64,000 nucleotides of DNA, taken from the NCBI GenBank assembly GCA_902462205.1, contig CABQAR010000002.1, positions 1-64,000 on the forward strand, in the 5' to 3' direction. This document shows, one piece after another, positions 25,078-34,182 of this stretch. Position 1 is the stretch's first letter. Every line of letters starts with the position of its first letter. The notes beneath the pieces are model-generated. The model was not told where the DNA came from. It did no database searches and was given only the letters and a program-made list of their open reading frames with translations. The position numbers were made by a program, and so were the translations under genes. Source of the DNA: an uncultured Dialister sp. (GTDB lineage: Bacteria; Bacillota; Negativicutes; Veillonellales; Dialisteraceae).

Positions 25078-26154
25078 CTATTCCTGCTCCAGCCTGTTTT
25101 CCAGATAGGCCGCCAGTCTGGCATGGGGCCCTGCAAGGGGAATCTCCCTGTATTCTTCATGGGCATACCAGCGGTACTCTCCCTCCGGAATCCTGATATG
25201 TCTGAACACATACGCTTTCATGTGCCAGATGCGGTGGGTGAATACATGCGTGTATTCCCAGATTTTTTCCTCTGCCTTTCCCTGAAGCAATTCTTCCAGT
25301 TCTCTTTTTCCCGCTTCTTCCGTGTCGGAAAGAGCCATGGGAAGCTCCCACATGGAGGAAAGCATCCCTTTGGACGGACGCAAACGGAGCAGGAGCTTTC
25401 CATCCCTGATCACCACCGCGCAGCAGGCGATATACTCCTGCTGTTTTTTCTTCGGCGTGCGGACAGGAAGCTGTTCCTGCATGCCTGTTTTCCGCGCGGC
25501 ACATTCTTTTTGCAGGGGACAGGCGTCACATTTCGGATGACGCGGGATGCAGACTTCCGCCCCCAGATCCATCAGTGCTTCATTAAAATCTCCCGCCCGG
25601 CAGGGCAGTGTTTTTTCAACAAGCGCGGTAATTTCCTTACGACCTGCCGTTTTTAAAATATCCGCTGTGATTCCGTACAGACGGGCATAGACGCGGAGCA
25701 CATTCCCATCGACTGCGGCCTCATGCTGTCCGTACGCCATGGAAAGGATGGCGCCTGCTGTATATTCCCCGACGCCCGGCAGTCCGAGTATCTGCTTTTT
25801 CTCCTGCGGAACCTGTCCGCCGTAATTTGCCACGATTTCCTTGGCCGCCCTGTGCAGATTTCTGGCACGGCTGTAATAGCCAAGCCCCTGCCATGCGTGC
25901 AGCACGTCGGATTCCTCCGCTGCAGCCAGCGCGTCTATCGTGGGAAACCGTTCGTTCCAGCTGTCAAAATACGGTTTGACCGCTTCCGTCCGTGTCTGCT
26001 GCAGCATGATTTCCGACACCCATACATGGTATGGATTCCGCGGCTTGCTTTCCCTCCACGGCAACTCACGGCGGTTTTGATCGAACCAGTCCAGAAGAAG
26101 TCGGGGCCACTCTGCCCCGGGTTCATATTTTTTCAAAATGCTCCGGCTCCTCAT
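25078..26154 (-). CDS. mutY: A/G-specific adenine DNA glycosylase
   Basis: 358 residues. MutY removes adenine mispaired with 8-oxoguanine. The helix-hairpin-helix glycosylase domain has the catalytic Glu48 (SEIMLQQT) and Asp149 (AAVDGNVLRV); a 4Fe-4S loop follows with C202, C209, C212 and C218 (CX6CX2CX5C). The C-terminal third is the MutT-like domain that recognises oxoG. It is the last gene of an HD-Nudix-mutY operon, 3 nt after the Nudix stop. Confidence 0.95.
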   Translation of the reverse strand: MRSRSILKKYEPGAEWPRLLLDWFDQNRRELPWRESKPRNPYHVWVSEIMLQQTRTEAVKPYFDSWNERFPTIDALAAAEESDVLHAWQGLGYYSRARNLHRAAKEIVANYGGQVPQEKKQILGLPGVGEYTAGAILSMAYGQHEAAVDGNVLRVYARLYGITADILKTAGRKEITALVEKTLPCRAGDFNEALMDLGAEVCIPRHPKCDACPLQKECAARKTGMQEQLPVRTPKKKQQEYIACCAVVIRDGKLLLRLRPSKGMLSSMWELPMALSDTEEAGKRELEELLQGKAEEKIWEYTHVFTHRIWHMKAYVFRHIRIPEGEYRWYAHEEYREIPLAGPHARLAAYLENRLEQE

Positions 26155-26157
26155 TTT

Positions 26158-26628
26158 TTATTTCATCGTTTCAAAATGGTAATCATAAACGGTGCTTCCA
26201 TCCTTTTCAAAATAGATGGTCCCCCTGATTTTCTGTCCTGCAAGGATCATGGGAATCCATATGCGGTCGGCCATCCACATTTCTTGGAAAGGAAATTCCT
26301 CCGGAACGAACCATCTCGGTTCCATCTCATCGGACATCCTGATTTTCCCGCTCCATTCCCTCACGAAATAGACAATGCCTGCATGGGACCAGGTTGGATC
26401 GGAAGGCTGGTGGAAGTATAAATCGCCTGCCAGTTCAAAAGCTTCCGGGCGGGCTATAAGGCCGCTTTCCTCGAAAAGCTCTCTTGCCGCACATTCCCTC
26501 ATGGTTTCTCCCGGCTCTATCTTTCCGCCGAAACCGTTCCATTTCCCGTAGCCCATGCCTCTCCGCTTATGCCCCAGAAGGATCCGTCCGTCTTCTGCCA
26601 CAGGATAGACCAGCGATGTATCACGCAT
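26158..26628 (-). CDS. Nudix hydrolase, probable oxidised-nucleotide phosphatase
   Basis: 156 residues from the ATG at 26628, which overlaps the end of the HD gene by 8 bp; GAGGG lies 6 nt upstream. The Nudix box GGKIEPGETMRECAARELFE-ESG (about 36-58) is complete. The preceding GKWNGFGGK resembles MTH1-type 8-oxo-dGTP diphosphatases. With mutY next door, clearing 8-oxo-dGTP is a good prediction, still an inference. Confidence 0.9.
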   Translation of the reverse strand: MRDTSLVYPVAEDGRILLGHKRRGMGYGKWNGFGGKIEPGETMRECAARELFEESGLIARPEAFELAGDLYFHQPSDPTWSHAGIVYFVREWSGKIRMSDEMEPRWFVPEEFPFQEMWMADRIWIPMILAGQKIRGTIYFEKDGSTVYDYHFETMK

Positions 26629-27136
26629 GGCATCCCTCATAAGTTTCAAAATACAATTCGCGGAAAATGCGTTTCCCCGTTTCCGTCTTATACAGCCTGC
26701 CGTAGAGCGCACGGTTCTGTCTTTCTTCCGCGCCGCTTTCATACTGGTTGACCAGCATGTCCGCTTCCGCCAGTATCTGCGCATCCGGACCGTCGATGCT
26801 TCCGTAGGAATGGTGGTGTCCCACGAGCCAGCAGATCCGTTCTGTATCAGCCTCGGAAAATCCAAGTGCCTTCAGCATTTTTTCCGCTTCCGCCGGACCT
26901 AAATCCTCCTGGATTTTTCCATCATTCCTGCCGAACCGTATTTCTCCCTGATGGATGCCTATATCATGGACATAGGCGGCCGCCTCCAGACGGAACTGTA
27001 TTTTTTCTTCCAGCCCTTCCTCCAGTCCGATCTGCCTTGCGAAAGCATGCACCTTAAGGAAATGGTGGATGCGGCGGGGATCTCCCCTGTCATAGGCAAT
27101 CATGGCCTTGCAGAGCTTTGCCAGTTGGTTACACAT
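26621..27136 (-). CDS. HD domain phosphohydrolase
   Basis: 171 residues with HD-domain metal ligands: HHFLKVHAFARQI (H-rich start), AAYVHDIG (HD), VGHHHSYG and LAEADML. The compact single-domain form is typical of small HD enzymes acting on nucleotides or phosphoesters. It is the first gene of the HD-Nudix-mutY operon, suggesting nucleotide-pool sanitation, but the substrate is unknown. Confidence 0.85.
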   Translation of the reverse strand: MCNQLAKLCKAMIAYDRGDPRRIHHFLKVHAFARQIGLEEGLEEKIQFRLEAAAYVHDIGIHQGEIRFGRNDGKIQEDLGPAEAEKMLKALGFSEADTERICWLVGHHHSYGSIDGPDAQILAEADMLVNQYESGAEERQNRALYGRLYKTETGKRIFRELYFETYEGCHA

Positions 27137-27231
27137 GATGACGACTCCTTTTATTTATATATTTCAATTTTACCATGATTATGAAGGACAGGGCATGGGA
27201 CATTTTCGCTCCGGCACCGCCAACATGAAAC

Positions 27232-27261
27232 AAAAAAGAGACCTCTCTTGAGATCTCTTCT
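27232..27261 (-). terminator. Terminator of ompH
   Basis: Minus-strand AGAGATC...GGTCTCT followed by TTTTTT, just after the ompH stop. Confidence 0.7.
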
Positions 27262-27274
27262 TCATGAAGCAAAA

Positions 27275-27691
27275 TTATTTTGTAAGCTTGGATCCTACTG
27301 CAGAAGTTACATCCACGCCGCCGTCAATGACCGCGCCGGATTCCAGAATGATATCCAGTCCTTTTTCCTGACGAACCTGCTGGATGGCCTTGCGGATATC
27401 CTGCAGAATCGGCTGCATGGTGCTTCTTTCCTTGGTGTCCAGATCACGCTGGATTTCCTGTGCGATCTGCTGTTTTTCCTGATCGCTCTTGCCTGCGCTG
27501 CGGCTGTTGAAATTTTCCTGTGCTTTCTGTGCTGCGTTCCTCATATCCAGCTGTGCTTTTTCCATTTTCGGATGCGCCTGCATGAGTGCGGCGGAATTTA
27601 CATAACCGATTCCTGCTGCGGATGCGGAGCCGATTGCTCCGAAGGCAATTATACCAGCCGTGATGGCAGCTGCTGCTTTATTCATTTTCAT
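27275..27691 (-). CDS. OmpH/Skp family periplasmic chaperone
   Basis: 138 residues from the ATG at 27691 (GGAGG upstream; a second ATG lies 6 nt later). A signal peptide (about 1-25, GSASA) precedes IGYVNSAALMQAHPKM, the conserved Skp start, then a long helical arm region (QKAQENFNSRS to RKAIQQVRQEKG) and the closing strand LDIILESGAVI. Skp-like proteins escort outer-membrane proteins across the periplasm, which implies an outer membrane. A strong promoter lies upstream. Confidence 0.9.
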   Translation of the reverse strand: MKMNKAAAAITAGIIAFGAIGSASAAGIGYVNSAALMQAHPKMEKAQLDMRNAAQKAQENFNSRSAGKSDQEKQQIAQEIQRDLDTKERSTMQPILQDIRKAIQQVRQEKGLDIILESGAVIDGGVDVTSAVGSKLTK

Positions 27692-27749
27692 TACCACATT
27701 CCTCCTTAGAAATATCCCCGTCATTCAATGGGATTTTGGGTATGTACTA

Positions 27750-27778
27750 ATAATAATATAATACTTATCATCTGTCAA
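27750..27778 (-). promoter_or_regulatory. Strong promoter of ompH
   Basis: Minus strand: TTGACA (27773-27778), 17-bp spacer, TATTAT (27750-27755), about 60 bp before the start. Confidence 0.8.
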
Positions 27779-27801
27779 TAAAAATCGACCTTAAGTCACA
27801 T

Positions 27802-28233
27802 TTATTCTTCGACAGGCTTTGCTTCCAGAGCAGCTGTTTCCGCTTCTTCCTTCATGGCTTCCTTAGCTTCCTTCAAAGCCGCCTCACGGACTTCGTCCTG
27901 CTTTTCTTTTTTCTTTGTGAAATGGGAAACGACCTCCGGCACCATGTTCAGCACCTTGTCCACCGTATTGTTCGGCGTCGCGTTCTTAATGGAGAAAAGT
28001 TCCACCCGTTCCCCCTTCATGATGAGGACCGCCGTCGGGCTCATTTTTCCGCCGCCCGCTTCCCCGTTGGACTCTCCGTTCGCTCCATGGTTGCCCGTGC
28101 CGAAGCCGAAGGAAATATCCACGAACGGAACGATGGTGGCATCACCCAGATAAATCGGCTGGCCTACGACGGTTTCCGTACGGATCATGTCCTTGAATTC
28201 TTCGAAAATCTTTTTTCTTAATTCTTCGTTCAT
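27802..28233 (-). CDS. GerW/YtfJ family protein
   Basis: 143 residues; the start at 28233 overlaps the DUF2953 stop (ATGA). Typical blocks are VGQPI-LGDATIVPFVDISFGFG, a Gly-rich stretch and GGGKMSPTAVLIMKG. In Bacillus and Clostridium ytfJ (gerW) is linked to spore germination and follows the DUF2953 gene ytfI. The present lineage is presumed non-spore-forming, so another role is likely. The acidic, Ala/Glu-rich tail (110-143) looks like a coil. Confidence 0.88.
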   Translation of the reverse strand: MNEELRKKIFEEFKDMIRTETVVGQPIYLGDATIVPFVDISFGFGTGNHGANGESNGEAGGGKMSPTAVLIMKGERVELFSIKNATPNNTVDKVLNMVPEVVSHFTKKKEKQDEVREAALKEAKEAMKEEAETAALEAKPVEE

Positions 28234-28910
28234 AATAATCTTCCTCCCTGTCTGTATCGCCAGAATTGGCGTATCGGCAGGCTTACCGCCAGCCTTAAAA
28301 CAATACCGATGACATATAAGGGGATAATCCGTCCCCAGCCTTCCCCTTTTATCCGGTAGGAAGACTCTGTATATTTCCATGTGATTTCTTCTGTCGGTCC
28401 GGGCAGGAATGCCTTTGTCATCCCCTGCAGCATGCCTGTCACCATGGGATCTCCCGTTCCGAATTCGCCATACAGTTTCCACCGGCCGGGCAGGCTGTGC
28501 GCCAGAATGGCGACCGCCGCTTTCAGCACGGCTTCCACCGCACCATTTTCCAGCGCGAACTGGATCTGCTGCAACAGCGTGGGCCGTTTCCTCTGTTTTT
28601 TCTCCTGCTTTTCTTCCGCCTTTCGTTCAGGCTCATCAGCAGGCGCTTCTTTGGCACGTCCCGTTTCCCGATCGATTTCAATCGGCTGTTCTTCTTCTAT
28701 TTTAGCAGGAGTTCCTTCATCCGGCAGGTTTTCTTTTTTCTTTTTCCCCTTGGGTTTGGGGAATATGATTGTTTTACTGACCAGTCCGAAGAGCGCCCTC
28801 ACTGTGACCGATGCTTTCCACATTTCCAGTGAAAACCGGTAGCGAATCGGGATAAGCAGCAGGACAAGAAGAACAATAAGGACGGCGAGAATGATTTTCC
28901 ATGCCATCAT
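28230..28910 (-). CDS. DUF2953 domain membrane protein (YtfI-like)
   Basis: 226 residues; the start overlaps the WYL gene stop (ATGATG), and 28907 is an alternative start. TM helix at about 3-22, then the DUF2953 pattern (RYRF-LEM, VRALFGLV), a highly charged linker rich in Lys/Glu (65-115), and a C-terminal portion ending in a hydrophobic stretch (RIIPLYVIGIVLRLAV). Function unknown; it is nearly always paired with GerW/YtfJ, as here. Confidence 0.85.
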   Translation of the reverse strand: MMAWKIILAVLIVLLVLLLIPIRYRFSLEMWKASVTVRALFGLVSKTIIFPKPKGKKKKENLPDEGTPAKIEEEQPIEIDRETGRAKEAPADEPERKAEEKQEKKQRKRPTLLQQIQFALENGAVEAVLKAAVAILAHSLPGRWKLYGEFGTGDPMVTGMLQGMTKAFLPGPTEEITWKYTESSYRIKGEGWGRIIPLYVIGIVLRLAVSLPIRQFWRYRQGGRLL

Positions 28911-29956
28911 CCACCGCCATAGAGACGCGTCAGATCCGCCGCTGCATCTCTTACCGACTTCACCAGCGATACCGGTGATACCACTTTCACAAGCGGCGCA
29001 TTCTTGAGCACCCACGCACGGACCACGGCAGGCGGCGCATTTACCTCCACGAGGACGCGCCCCTGTGTCGCAGAGACAAGGAAGGCGGATTTACCGAAAT
29101 CCGTGATGATATCCGTCATGAGGTGCCAGTCCGCATCAAACCGGCAGACCTCGGGCGCCCCTAAATAGGTACGGCTGACCGTGGCAAGGAAATCCGACGT
29201 CCGTATCCCTGTTTCCGCGCCGCGGATCGTTTTCTGCGGGCGGACTTCCCTGTCCGTCATTTTGGCTTCCGCGATGAGCTCCACGGCAAAAGCGGTGATT
29301 TCCTCTTTATCATCGATGCTCCCCAAAAGGAAGTACCGTCCGTCAGAAGCAGCGACCACATAGGGATTCACCACATAAGAACGGTCCTTGCCGTCCGACA
29401 TCCTGCCGTGGTGCTTCTTTCCGTCCGCTTCGTAATGGTCATAGAAAAACTGTACCTGCTTCTTCTTTCCGATAGCATCAGACAGCACGGAAAGCGTATC
29501 CTGGGGCGGAACGGGTCTCTGCACCGCCGGAATATTCCGCACGCCTGACTTTCCATCATTGAACCCCTGGCGGTGGAGCCGTTTCAGCTTCTCTGAAATC
29601 TGTTTCACCTGCAAGGTAGGCAGATGGGAGAAATACAAAAGGTCGATGAGCGTCTGTATGTCCGCCTTCGTCATTTCATGCTTCCAGTACCAGTCAAGAG
29701 AAAGGGGTGCCTCTCTGCCTCGGATGACACGGTCCACCTCCCTGCATTCCACGGGAAGGCCGTTGTCACGAAGAGCCATCAGGTTCCGCCTGACCGCCTT
29801 CCTGTCCATTTCCAGCCCGTATTTCTCCTGCAGCCTCGCCAGTATCTGCTGCTGCGAAAGGGGATGCTCCTCATCGGATTCATAAAAAAGGATCTGGGCG
29901 ATCCTGACGATGGATATTTTCCGTCCTGTTTCTGTATCAACCGCCAATACGATCAC
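28907..29956 (-). CDS. WYL domain transcriptional regulator
   Basis: 349 residues with a GTG start that overlaps the PAP2 stop (GTGA). An N-terminal winged helix (about 13-80) is followed by the WYL domain: VQFFYDHYEADGKKH, the YVVNPYVVAASDGRYFLLG block and a C-terminal WCX-like extension. WYL proteins sense ligands such as nucleotides or single-stranded nucleic acid and control stress or defence genes. Here it sits within an envelope-type operon. Confidence 0.88.
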   Translation of the reverse strand: MIVLAVDTETGRKISIVRIAQILFYESDEEHPLSQQQILARLQEKYGLEMDRKAVRRNLMALRDNGLPVECREVDRVIRGREAPLSLDWYWKHEMTKADIQTLIDLLYFSHLPTLQVKQISEKLKRLHRQGFNDGKSGVRNIPAVQRPVPPQDTLSVLSDAIGKKKQVQFFYDHYEADGKKHHGRMSDGKDRSYVVNPYVVAASDGRYFLLGSIDDKEEITAFAVELIAEAKMTDREVRPQKTIRGAETGIRTSDFLATVSRTYLGAPEVCRFDADWHLMTDIITDFGKSAFLVSATQGRVLVEVNAPPAVVRAWVLKNAPLVKVVSPVSLVKSVRDAAADLTRLYGGG

Positions 29957-30540
29957 CTGCCCCTTGCAAAAAAGAAAATCCTATCCGAAACCAACGACAG
30001 GAAACGGGTTATTTTCACCATGAACGGCAGAACCCTGCCATGATTCATCAAATGATGGACCGCTGCCGCGATTCCCATGCCTCCCAGAAGATCCGTGGGA
30101 TAGTGCATGCCTGCAAAAATACGGGAAAAAGCAAGCAGTCCTGACAGCGCGGACATCCACCACGCGCCCGGCATCCGGTCGCGGAGAAGCTGGAATGCCA
30201 CAGCCGCGCCGTTCATCGTATGATTGCTGGGGAAAGACGCATTGGCCTTGTGCCCCGTGAAATTCCATATCCGCCAGTCCTTGGTAAAGGGACGCTCCCT
30301 GTGCCAGAGCCTGCCGATCAGAAAAGAAATACAGGAACAGACGCAGACCGTCAGGAACGCCGTGACGCAGCTCTGCCTTCTTCTTTCCCGATCTTCTCCC
30401 GGCGCGAGCCACAGAAGGATTCCATATATGAGAAACGCCCAGTGTCCGTATCGGGTAATCAGATCCAGCATCAGATCCACAGGCCTCACGCGGCCGGCCA
30501 GACCATTGATGTGCCTCACCATATCCAAATCGGAATTCAT
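29953..30540 (-). CDS. PAP2 family phosphatase, second copy
   Basis: 195 residues from the ATG at 30540, preceded by AAGGAG; the frame extends further but without protein-like character. Motifs: RLWHRERPF (KX6RP-type), FPSNHTMNG (PSNH variant of PSGH) and SRIFAGMHYPTD. The PSNHT form is typical of BcrC-type undecaprenyl pyrophosphate phosphatases, which recycle the cell-wall lipid carrier and give bacitracin tolerance. First gene of the PAP2-WYL-DUF2953-gerW operon, all joined by overlaps. Confidence 0.87.
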   Translation of the reverse strand: MNSDLDMVRHINGLAGRVRPVDLMLDLITRYGHWAFLIYGILLWLAPGEDRERRRQSCVTAFLTVCVCSCISFLIGRLWHRERPFTKDWRIWNFTGHKANASFPSNHTMNGAAVAFQLLRDRMPGAWWMSALSGLLAFSRIFAGMHYPTDLLGGMGIAAAVHHLMNHGRVLPFMVKITRFLSLVSDRIFFFARGR

Positions 30541-30724
30541 AAACACGCTCCTTACCTGCGGCAGGAAAAGAATTCGAAAAGCGCCACGGAATACGATGGC
30601 CTGCCATTCATGGCCCGCGCTTCCCATCCGAAAATATTCCCTGCCATTATATTTAAATTTTAACACAATCAGCAGTTGAATAGAAATACCGTGCCGCTTC
30701 TCCATGCAGATTCTTCATACACGC

Positions 30725-30754
30725 AAAAAGCAGCCCGCTTCGGGCTGCCCTTTT
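30725..30754 (-). terminator. Terminator of the small membrane protein gene
   Basis: GCAGCCCG-CTT-CGGGCTGC hairpin with an A/T tract on either side; on the minus strand TTTTTG follows. It slightly overlaps the stop codon. Confidence 0.8.
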
Positions 30755-30981
30755 CATTCCTGCTTTTCTTCTTTCTTTTCTGCCAGTCTCCGTTCCGCCT
30801 CCCTTTCCTTTTCCTCAAGACGGGCGGTATATCCGGACCGGCGCATCACGGTGGAAACGACGGACACGGTCAGACAGACGAGGATGAACAGATTCACCAG
30901 TGTGAACCCATCTACAAATCCGATTTTATAAATCACATATCCTGCCACGATGGCAAGAAAAATATCACTGAATTTAAACAT
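30754..30981 (-). CDS. Small membrane protein with charged tail
   Basis: 75 residues: two hydrophobic helices (about 5-20 and 27-46) followed by a strongly charged helix (RLEEKEREAERRLAEKKEEK). GGAGG precedes the ATG and a clean terminator follows, so it is a real gene. No family was recognised. Confidence 0.7.
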   Translation of the reverse strand: MFKFSDIFLAIVAGYVIYKIGFVDGFTLVNLFILVCLTVSVVSTVMRRSGYTARLEEKEREAERRLAEKKEEKQE

Positions 30982-31175
30982 GGCCGCCTCCGTTCACTAT
31001 TTCCCTTAACAATACAGAAATTCCGCCCTTCCGTCAAGAAAAACGATCCGGACTCCCCATTTTCCGCCATGCATGGAAAACTTTCCGCCTGCGATAAAAT
31101 ATTTCCCGCCGGACAAAGAAAAAACATGCCGTTCCATCGTATCAGGAACAGCATGCTTTCATTCCACGCCATCGC

Positions 31176-32234
31176 TCAGTCTGTCAGATCCTCGATGAGC
31201 CATGCCTTTTCACTGGGGAAGGCTGTATATGCTTCTCCTTCTAAAATCGTCCGTCCCGGGTCAAAGACATCGACGATCCATTCTTTTTCAAGCCCGTCTC
31301 TGACGAAATAGCGGATCTTTTCTCCAAGGAACATCTTATTGATGATGGTGACCCTGATATTGACAAGGCCTTCCATCGGCTCTTTGGAGAGCTTCAATGA
31401 TTCAGGGCGGATGCTCAGACAATATTCCTGCCCGTCATGCACCGGCTTCGCGGTCCGGACAGAAACCGTTCCGTAGGAAACGGCCTCATTGCCATTCCCT
31501 TTGACGCGGAGCAGGTTCGTCGTGCCGATGAAATCCGCCACAAACGGCGTTTTCGGTTCAAAGTAGATTTCCTGCGGCGTGCCGGTCTGATGGACGACGC
31601 CGCCCTTCAGGACGACGACCATGTCGGACATGGACAGCGCTTCCGACTGGTCATGGGTCACGTAAATCGTGGACAGCCCCATCTGTTTTTGTATTTCACG
31701 CAGCTCCACGCGGACGCTTTCACGAAGCTTCGCATCCAGATTGGACAGCGGTTCATCCAGAAGGAGTACCTCCGGATTCATGACGAGGGCGCGGGCGACG
31801 GCGACACGCTGCTGCTGTCCGCCGGACATCTGGTTGGGAAAACGCGTCTCCAGTCCTTTGAGCTGCATCAGCTCCAGTGCTTTCATTACGCGCTCTTCGA
31901 TTTCTTCCTGCGGGCGGTGCTTCACGCGGAGGCCGTACGACACGTTACCGAAGACATTCATGTGCGGAAACAGCGCGTATTCCTGAAACACCATGGCGGT
32001 ATTCCGTCCATACGGCGGAATGCGTTCTATGCGTTTCCCGTTAAGCAGGATTTCTCCGTCATCCGGTTCATAAAATCCCGCAATCATGCGGAGGAGCGTC
32101 GTCTTTCCGCAGCCGGACGGCCCCAGGAACGTGACGAAATGCCCCTTTTCAAAATCAATGTCCACATCCTTGATGACATGGTTATTTCCAAAATATTTAT
32201 TGAGTTTTTTCAACTGTAATACAAAATCGGACAT
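31176..32234 (-). CDS. ABC transporter ATP-binding protein, ferric/AfuC-FbpC type
   Basis: 352 residues. Walker A GPSGCGKTT (about 38-46), Q-loop VFQEYALFP, signature MSGGQQQRVAVARAL, Walker B LLLDEPLSNLD and the H-loop THDQ are complete. A TOBE domain fills the last 110 residues (LSIRPESLKL). Together with the fused permease (32276-33937) and lipoprotein binding protein (34183-35232) it forms a one-substrate importer. It is the last gene of the operon, 41 bp after the permease. Confidence 0.93.
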   Translation of the reverse strand: MSDFVLQLKKLNKYFGNNHVIKDVDIDFEKGHFVTFLGPSGCGKTTLLRMIAGFYEPDDGEILLNGKRIERIPPYGRNTAMVFQEYALFPHMNVFGNVSYGLRVKHRPQEEIEERVMKALELMQLKGLETRFPNQMSGGQQQRVAVARALVMNPEVLLLDEPLSNLDAKLRESVRVELREIQKQMGLSTIYVTHDQSEALSMSDMVVVLKGGVVHQTGTPQEIYFEPKTPFVADFIGTTNLLRVKGNGNEAVSYGTVSVRTAKPVHDGQEYCLSIRPESLKLSKEPMEGLVNIRVTIINKMFLGEKIRYFVRDGLEKEWIVDVFDPGRTILEGEAYTAFPSEKAWLIEDLTD

Positions 32235-32275
32235 CCTGATCCACCTCTGTTTTCAACAATTGCAATCCATGCGGA

Positions 32276-33937
32276 CTATAAATCAAAGATATTGATCTTA
32301 TCACGAAGAATGAGCTTGACCACGCCGAATGTCAGATAAATGACAAGCATGATGCCTACCGCGGTCGCGCTGGCGGTCGGAAGGAAGCCCTGGTTCGCCA
32401 GACTCATGATATTGATCGAGGCCAGATTCCATTCCGGTGATACAAGAAAAATAACGGTGCTTAATGTATTCATAGAGCGCATGAACGCATAAACAAAGCT
32501 GACAGACAGTGAATTTTTCAACATGGGCAGCACGATTTTACGGAACGTGGTAAAGCTGTTCGCCCCTAAATTCGTGGAAGCCTGCTCCAGAGACCCTTCG
32601 ATCTGCTTCAGACCCGCCACGGCCTGACGATAGCCGACAGGAAGCTGGCGGAGCGCCATGCCGAGGATGATGATGGCGAGCGTGCCCGTCATTTCGAGCG
32701 GCCCGTCATTGAAGGCAAGGATCATGGCAAGGCCGATGAATGTTCCCGGCAGGGAAACGGGGAGCATCGCCAGAAAATCCATGACGTTCCTTCCGGGAAA
32801 TTTCTTGCGGAGCGTCAGGAAGGCAAGGGCAATGCCGAAAACTGTGCTGATGCCTGCGGTCGACATGGACGCGAGCCATGAATTGACCATGACATTGGAC
32901 TGGATGACGCCTTCCTTGAAATAATCAAAGGTGAAGGTGTAATCCGCCCCGAAGGACACGGTAAAGGCAAACAGGATGACCACGCCGATGATCATGAGGA
33001 TGCCGAGGCTGACAAGCATGCAGAACGCGAAGAAGCACCATGTCGCCATCGGCCCTGCCGTCACGCGGATCAGTCCTGCCACAGGTTTCCCCGTCACGGT
33101 GACATAGGAATTTTTCTCCAGATAGTACCGCTGGACGAAGAACACGATCAGCGTCGGTATGACGAGAAATACGGACAGCGTCGCCCCCATCGGAAGGTCC
33201 CATGCGCCGGTGACCTGCGTGTACGCCTCTGTCGCAAGGACGTGGTAATTCCCGCCGACGAGCATCGGGTTGCCGAAATCGGCCAACGAATTGATGGCCA
33301 CCAGAAGGAATGCGCTCGCCAGTCCCGGTGTCGCCAGACGGAGCGTCACGGTACGGAACAGATACCAGCCGCGGGCGCCCAGATTCTGTGCCGCCAGCTC
33401 CAGATTTGGGCTGATATTTTTCAGCACGCCGGAAATCGTGATATATGCGAGCGGAAAAAACGCGATCGTCTGCGCCACCCACAGGCCGATCGGCCCGTAC
33501 AAGTCTACTTTCAGATGCAGCAGTTCCCATGTAATGAATCCGCGGCGGCCGAAAAGCATGATGAACGCCAGACCGCTGACAACGGAGGGCGCCATCGTGG
33601 GAAGCAGCGCCACCACCTGGAAAAACCGCTTGCATTTCATATCCGTGTAATTGATGCCGTAAGCGAAAATAAAGCCAAAGACGATGGCCGTCGCAGTCGC
33701 TACAAGGGAGGAGAAAATAGTATGGCTGAATACTTCGATAAATTCCTTGTCCGTAACCGCTCTCGCCCAGTCCGCCGCTGTCGGCACCAGAAGAATTTTC
33801 ACAAAGGGATAGATGATAAAAATGCCGAATATCAGAAAGACAGCAAGGATGCTGACCAGAAGCGGAGGCTCCCGCAGGAGGACCTTCAGTTCCGCTCCGA
33901 TCCCGGTATGCTCACGACCGGTTTCTTTTTCATTCAT
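32276..33937 (-). CDS. ABC transporter permease, fused double-domain FbpB type
   Basis: 553 residues from the ATG at 33937 (AAGGAG upstream). About 12 helices fall into two homologous halves, each with a BPD_transp_1 coupling motif (ELAAQNLGARGWYLFRTV near 207-224 and SLEQASTNLGANSFTTF in the second half). Such fused permeases serve ferric-iron and AfuB-type importers. It is separated from the binding-protein gene by 245 bp with hairpins, which may lower its expression relative to the binding protein. Confidence 0.92.
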   Translation of the reverse strand: MNEKETGREHTGIGAELKVLLREPPLLVSILAVFLIFGIFIIYPFVKILLVPTAADWARAVTDKEFIEVFSHTIFSSLVATATAIVFGFIFAYGINYTDMKCKRFFQVVALLPTMAPSVVSGLAFIMLFGRRGFITWELLHLKVDLYGPIGLWVAQTIAFFPLAYITISGVLKNISPNLELAAQNLGARGWYLFRTVTLRLATPGLASAFLLVAINSLADFGNPMLVGGNYHVLATEAYTQVTGAWDLPMGATLSVFLVIPTLIVFFVQRYYLEKNSYVTVTGKPVAGLIRVTAGPMATWCFFAFCMLVSLGILMIIGVVILFAFTVSFGADYTFTFDYFKEGVIQSNVMVNSWLASMSTAGISTVFGIALAFLTLRKKFPGRNVMDFLAMLPVSLPGTFIGLAMILAFNDGPLEMTGTLAIIILGMALRQLPVGYRQAVAGLKQIEGSLEQASTNLGANSFTTFRKIVLPMLKNSLSVSFVYAFMRSMNTLSTVIFLVSPEWNLASINIMSLANQGFLPTASATAVGIMLVIYLTFGVVKLILRDKINIFDL

Positions 33938-33997
33938 ACAAAGACTCCTTAAAAGACAAAGAATCGAGTTCGTTATTATGTTTCGATGACAGAAGGA

Positions 33998-34056
33998 AAA
34001 GAAACCTGCTTCCTTTCCGATTCTCCATGAATCCCCCATGGGGAAACAGGCTTCTT
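33998..34056 (-). other. Long stem-loop between binding-protein and permease genes
   Basis: On the minus strand AAGCCTG.TTCC pairs with GGAA.CAGG.TT around a loop containing TCCCCATGGGGGA. It may be an mRNA-stability or attenuation element. Confidence 0.45.
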
Positions 34057-34133
34057 ATGTCTGCCATTCCTTAAATCCCCGACAAAACGAAAGACATCTG
34101 ACTCATAAAATATGACTCATGAAATATATAGAT

Positions 34134-34162
34134 AAAAAGTTACCCCCACCGATGGTGGAGGC
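34134..34162 (-). terminator. Partial terminator after the binding-protein gene
   Basis: Minus-strand CCTCCACC-ATC-GGTGGGGG then AACTTTTTAT. It probably reduces but does not abolish readthrough into the permease and ATPase genes. Confidence 0.6.
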
Positions 34163-34182
34163 AGCTTCTTACTGATTACAAA

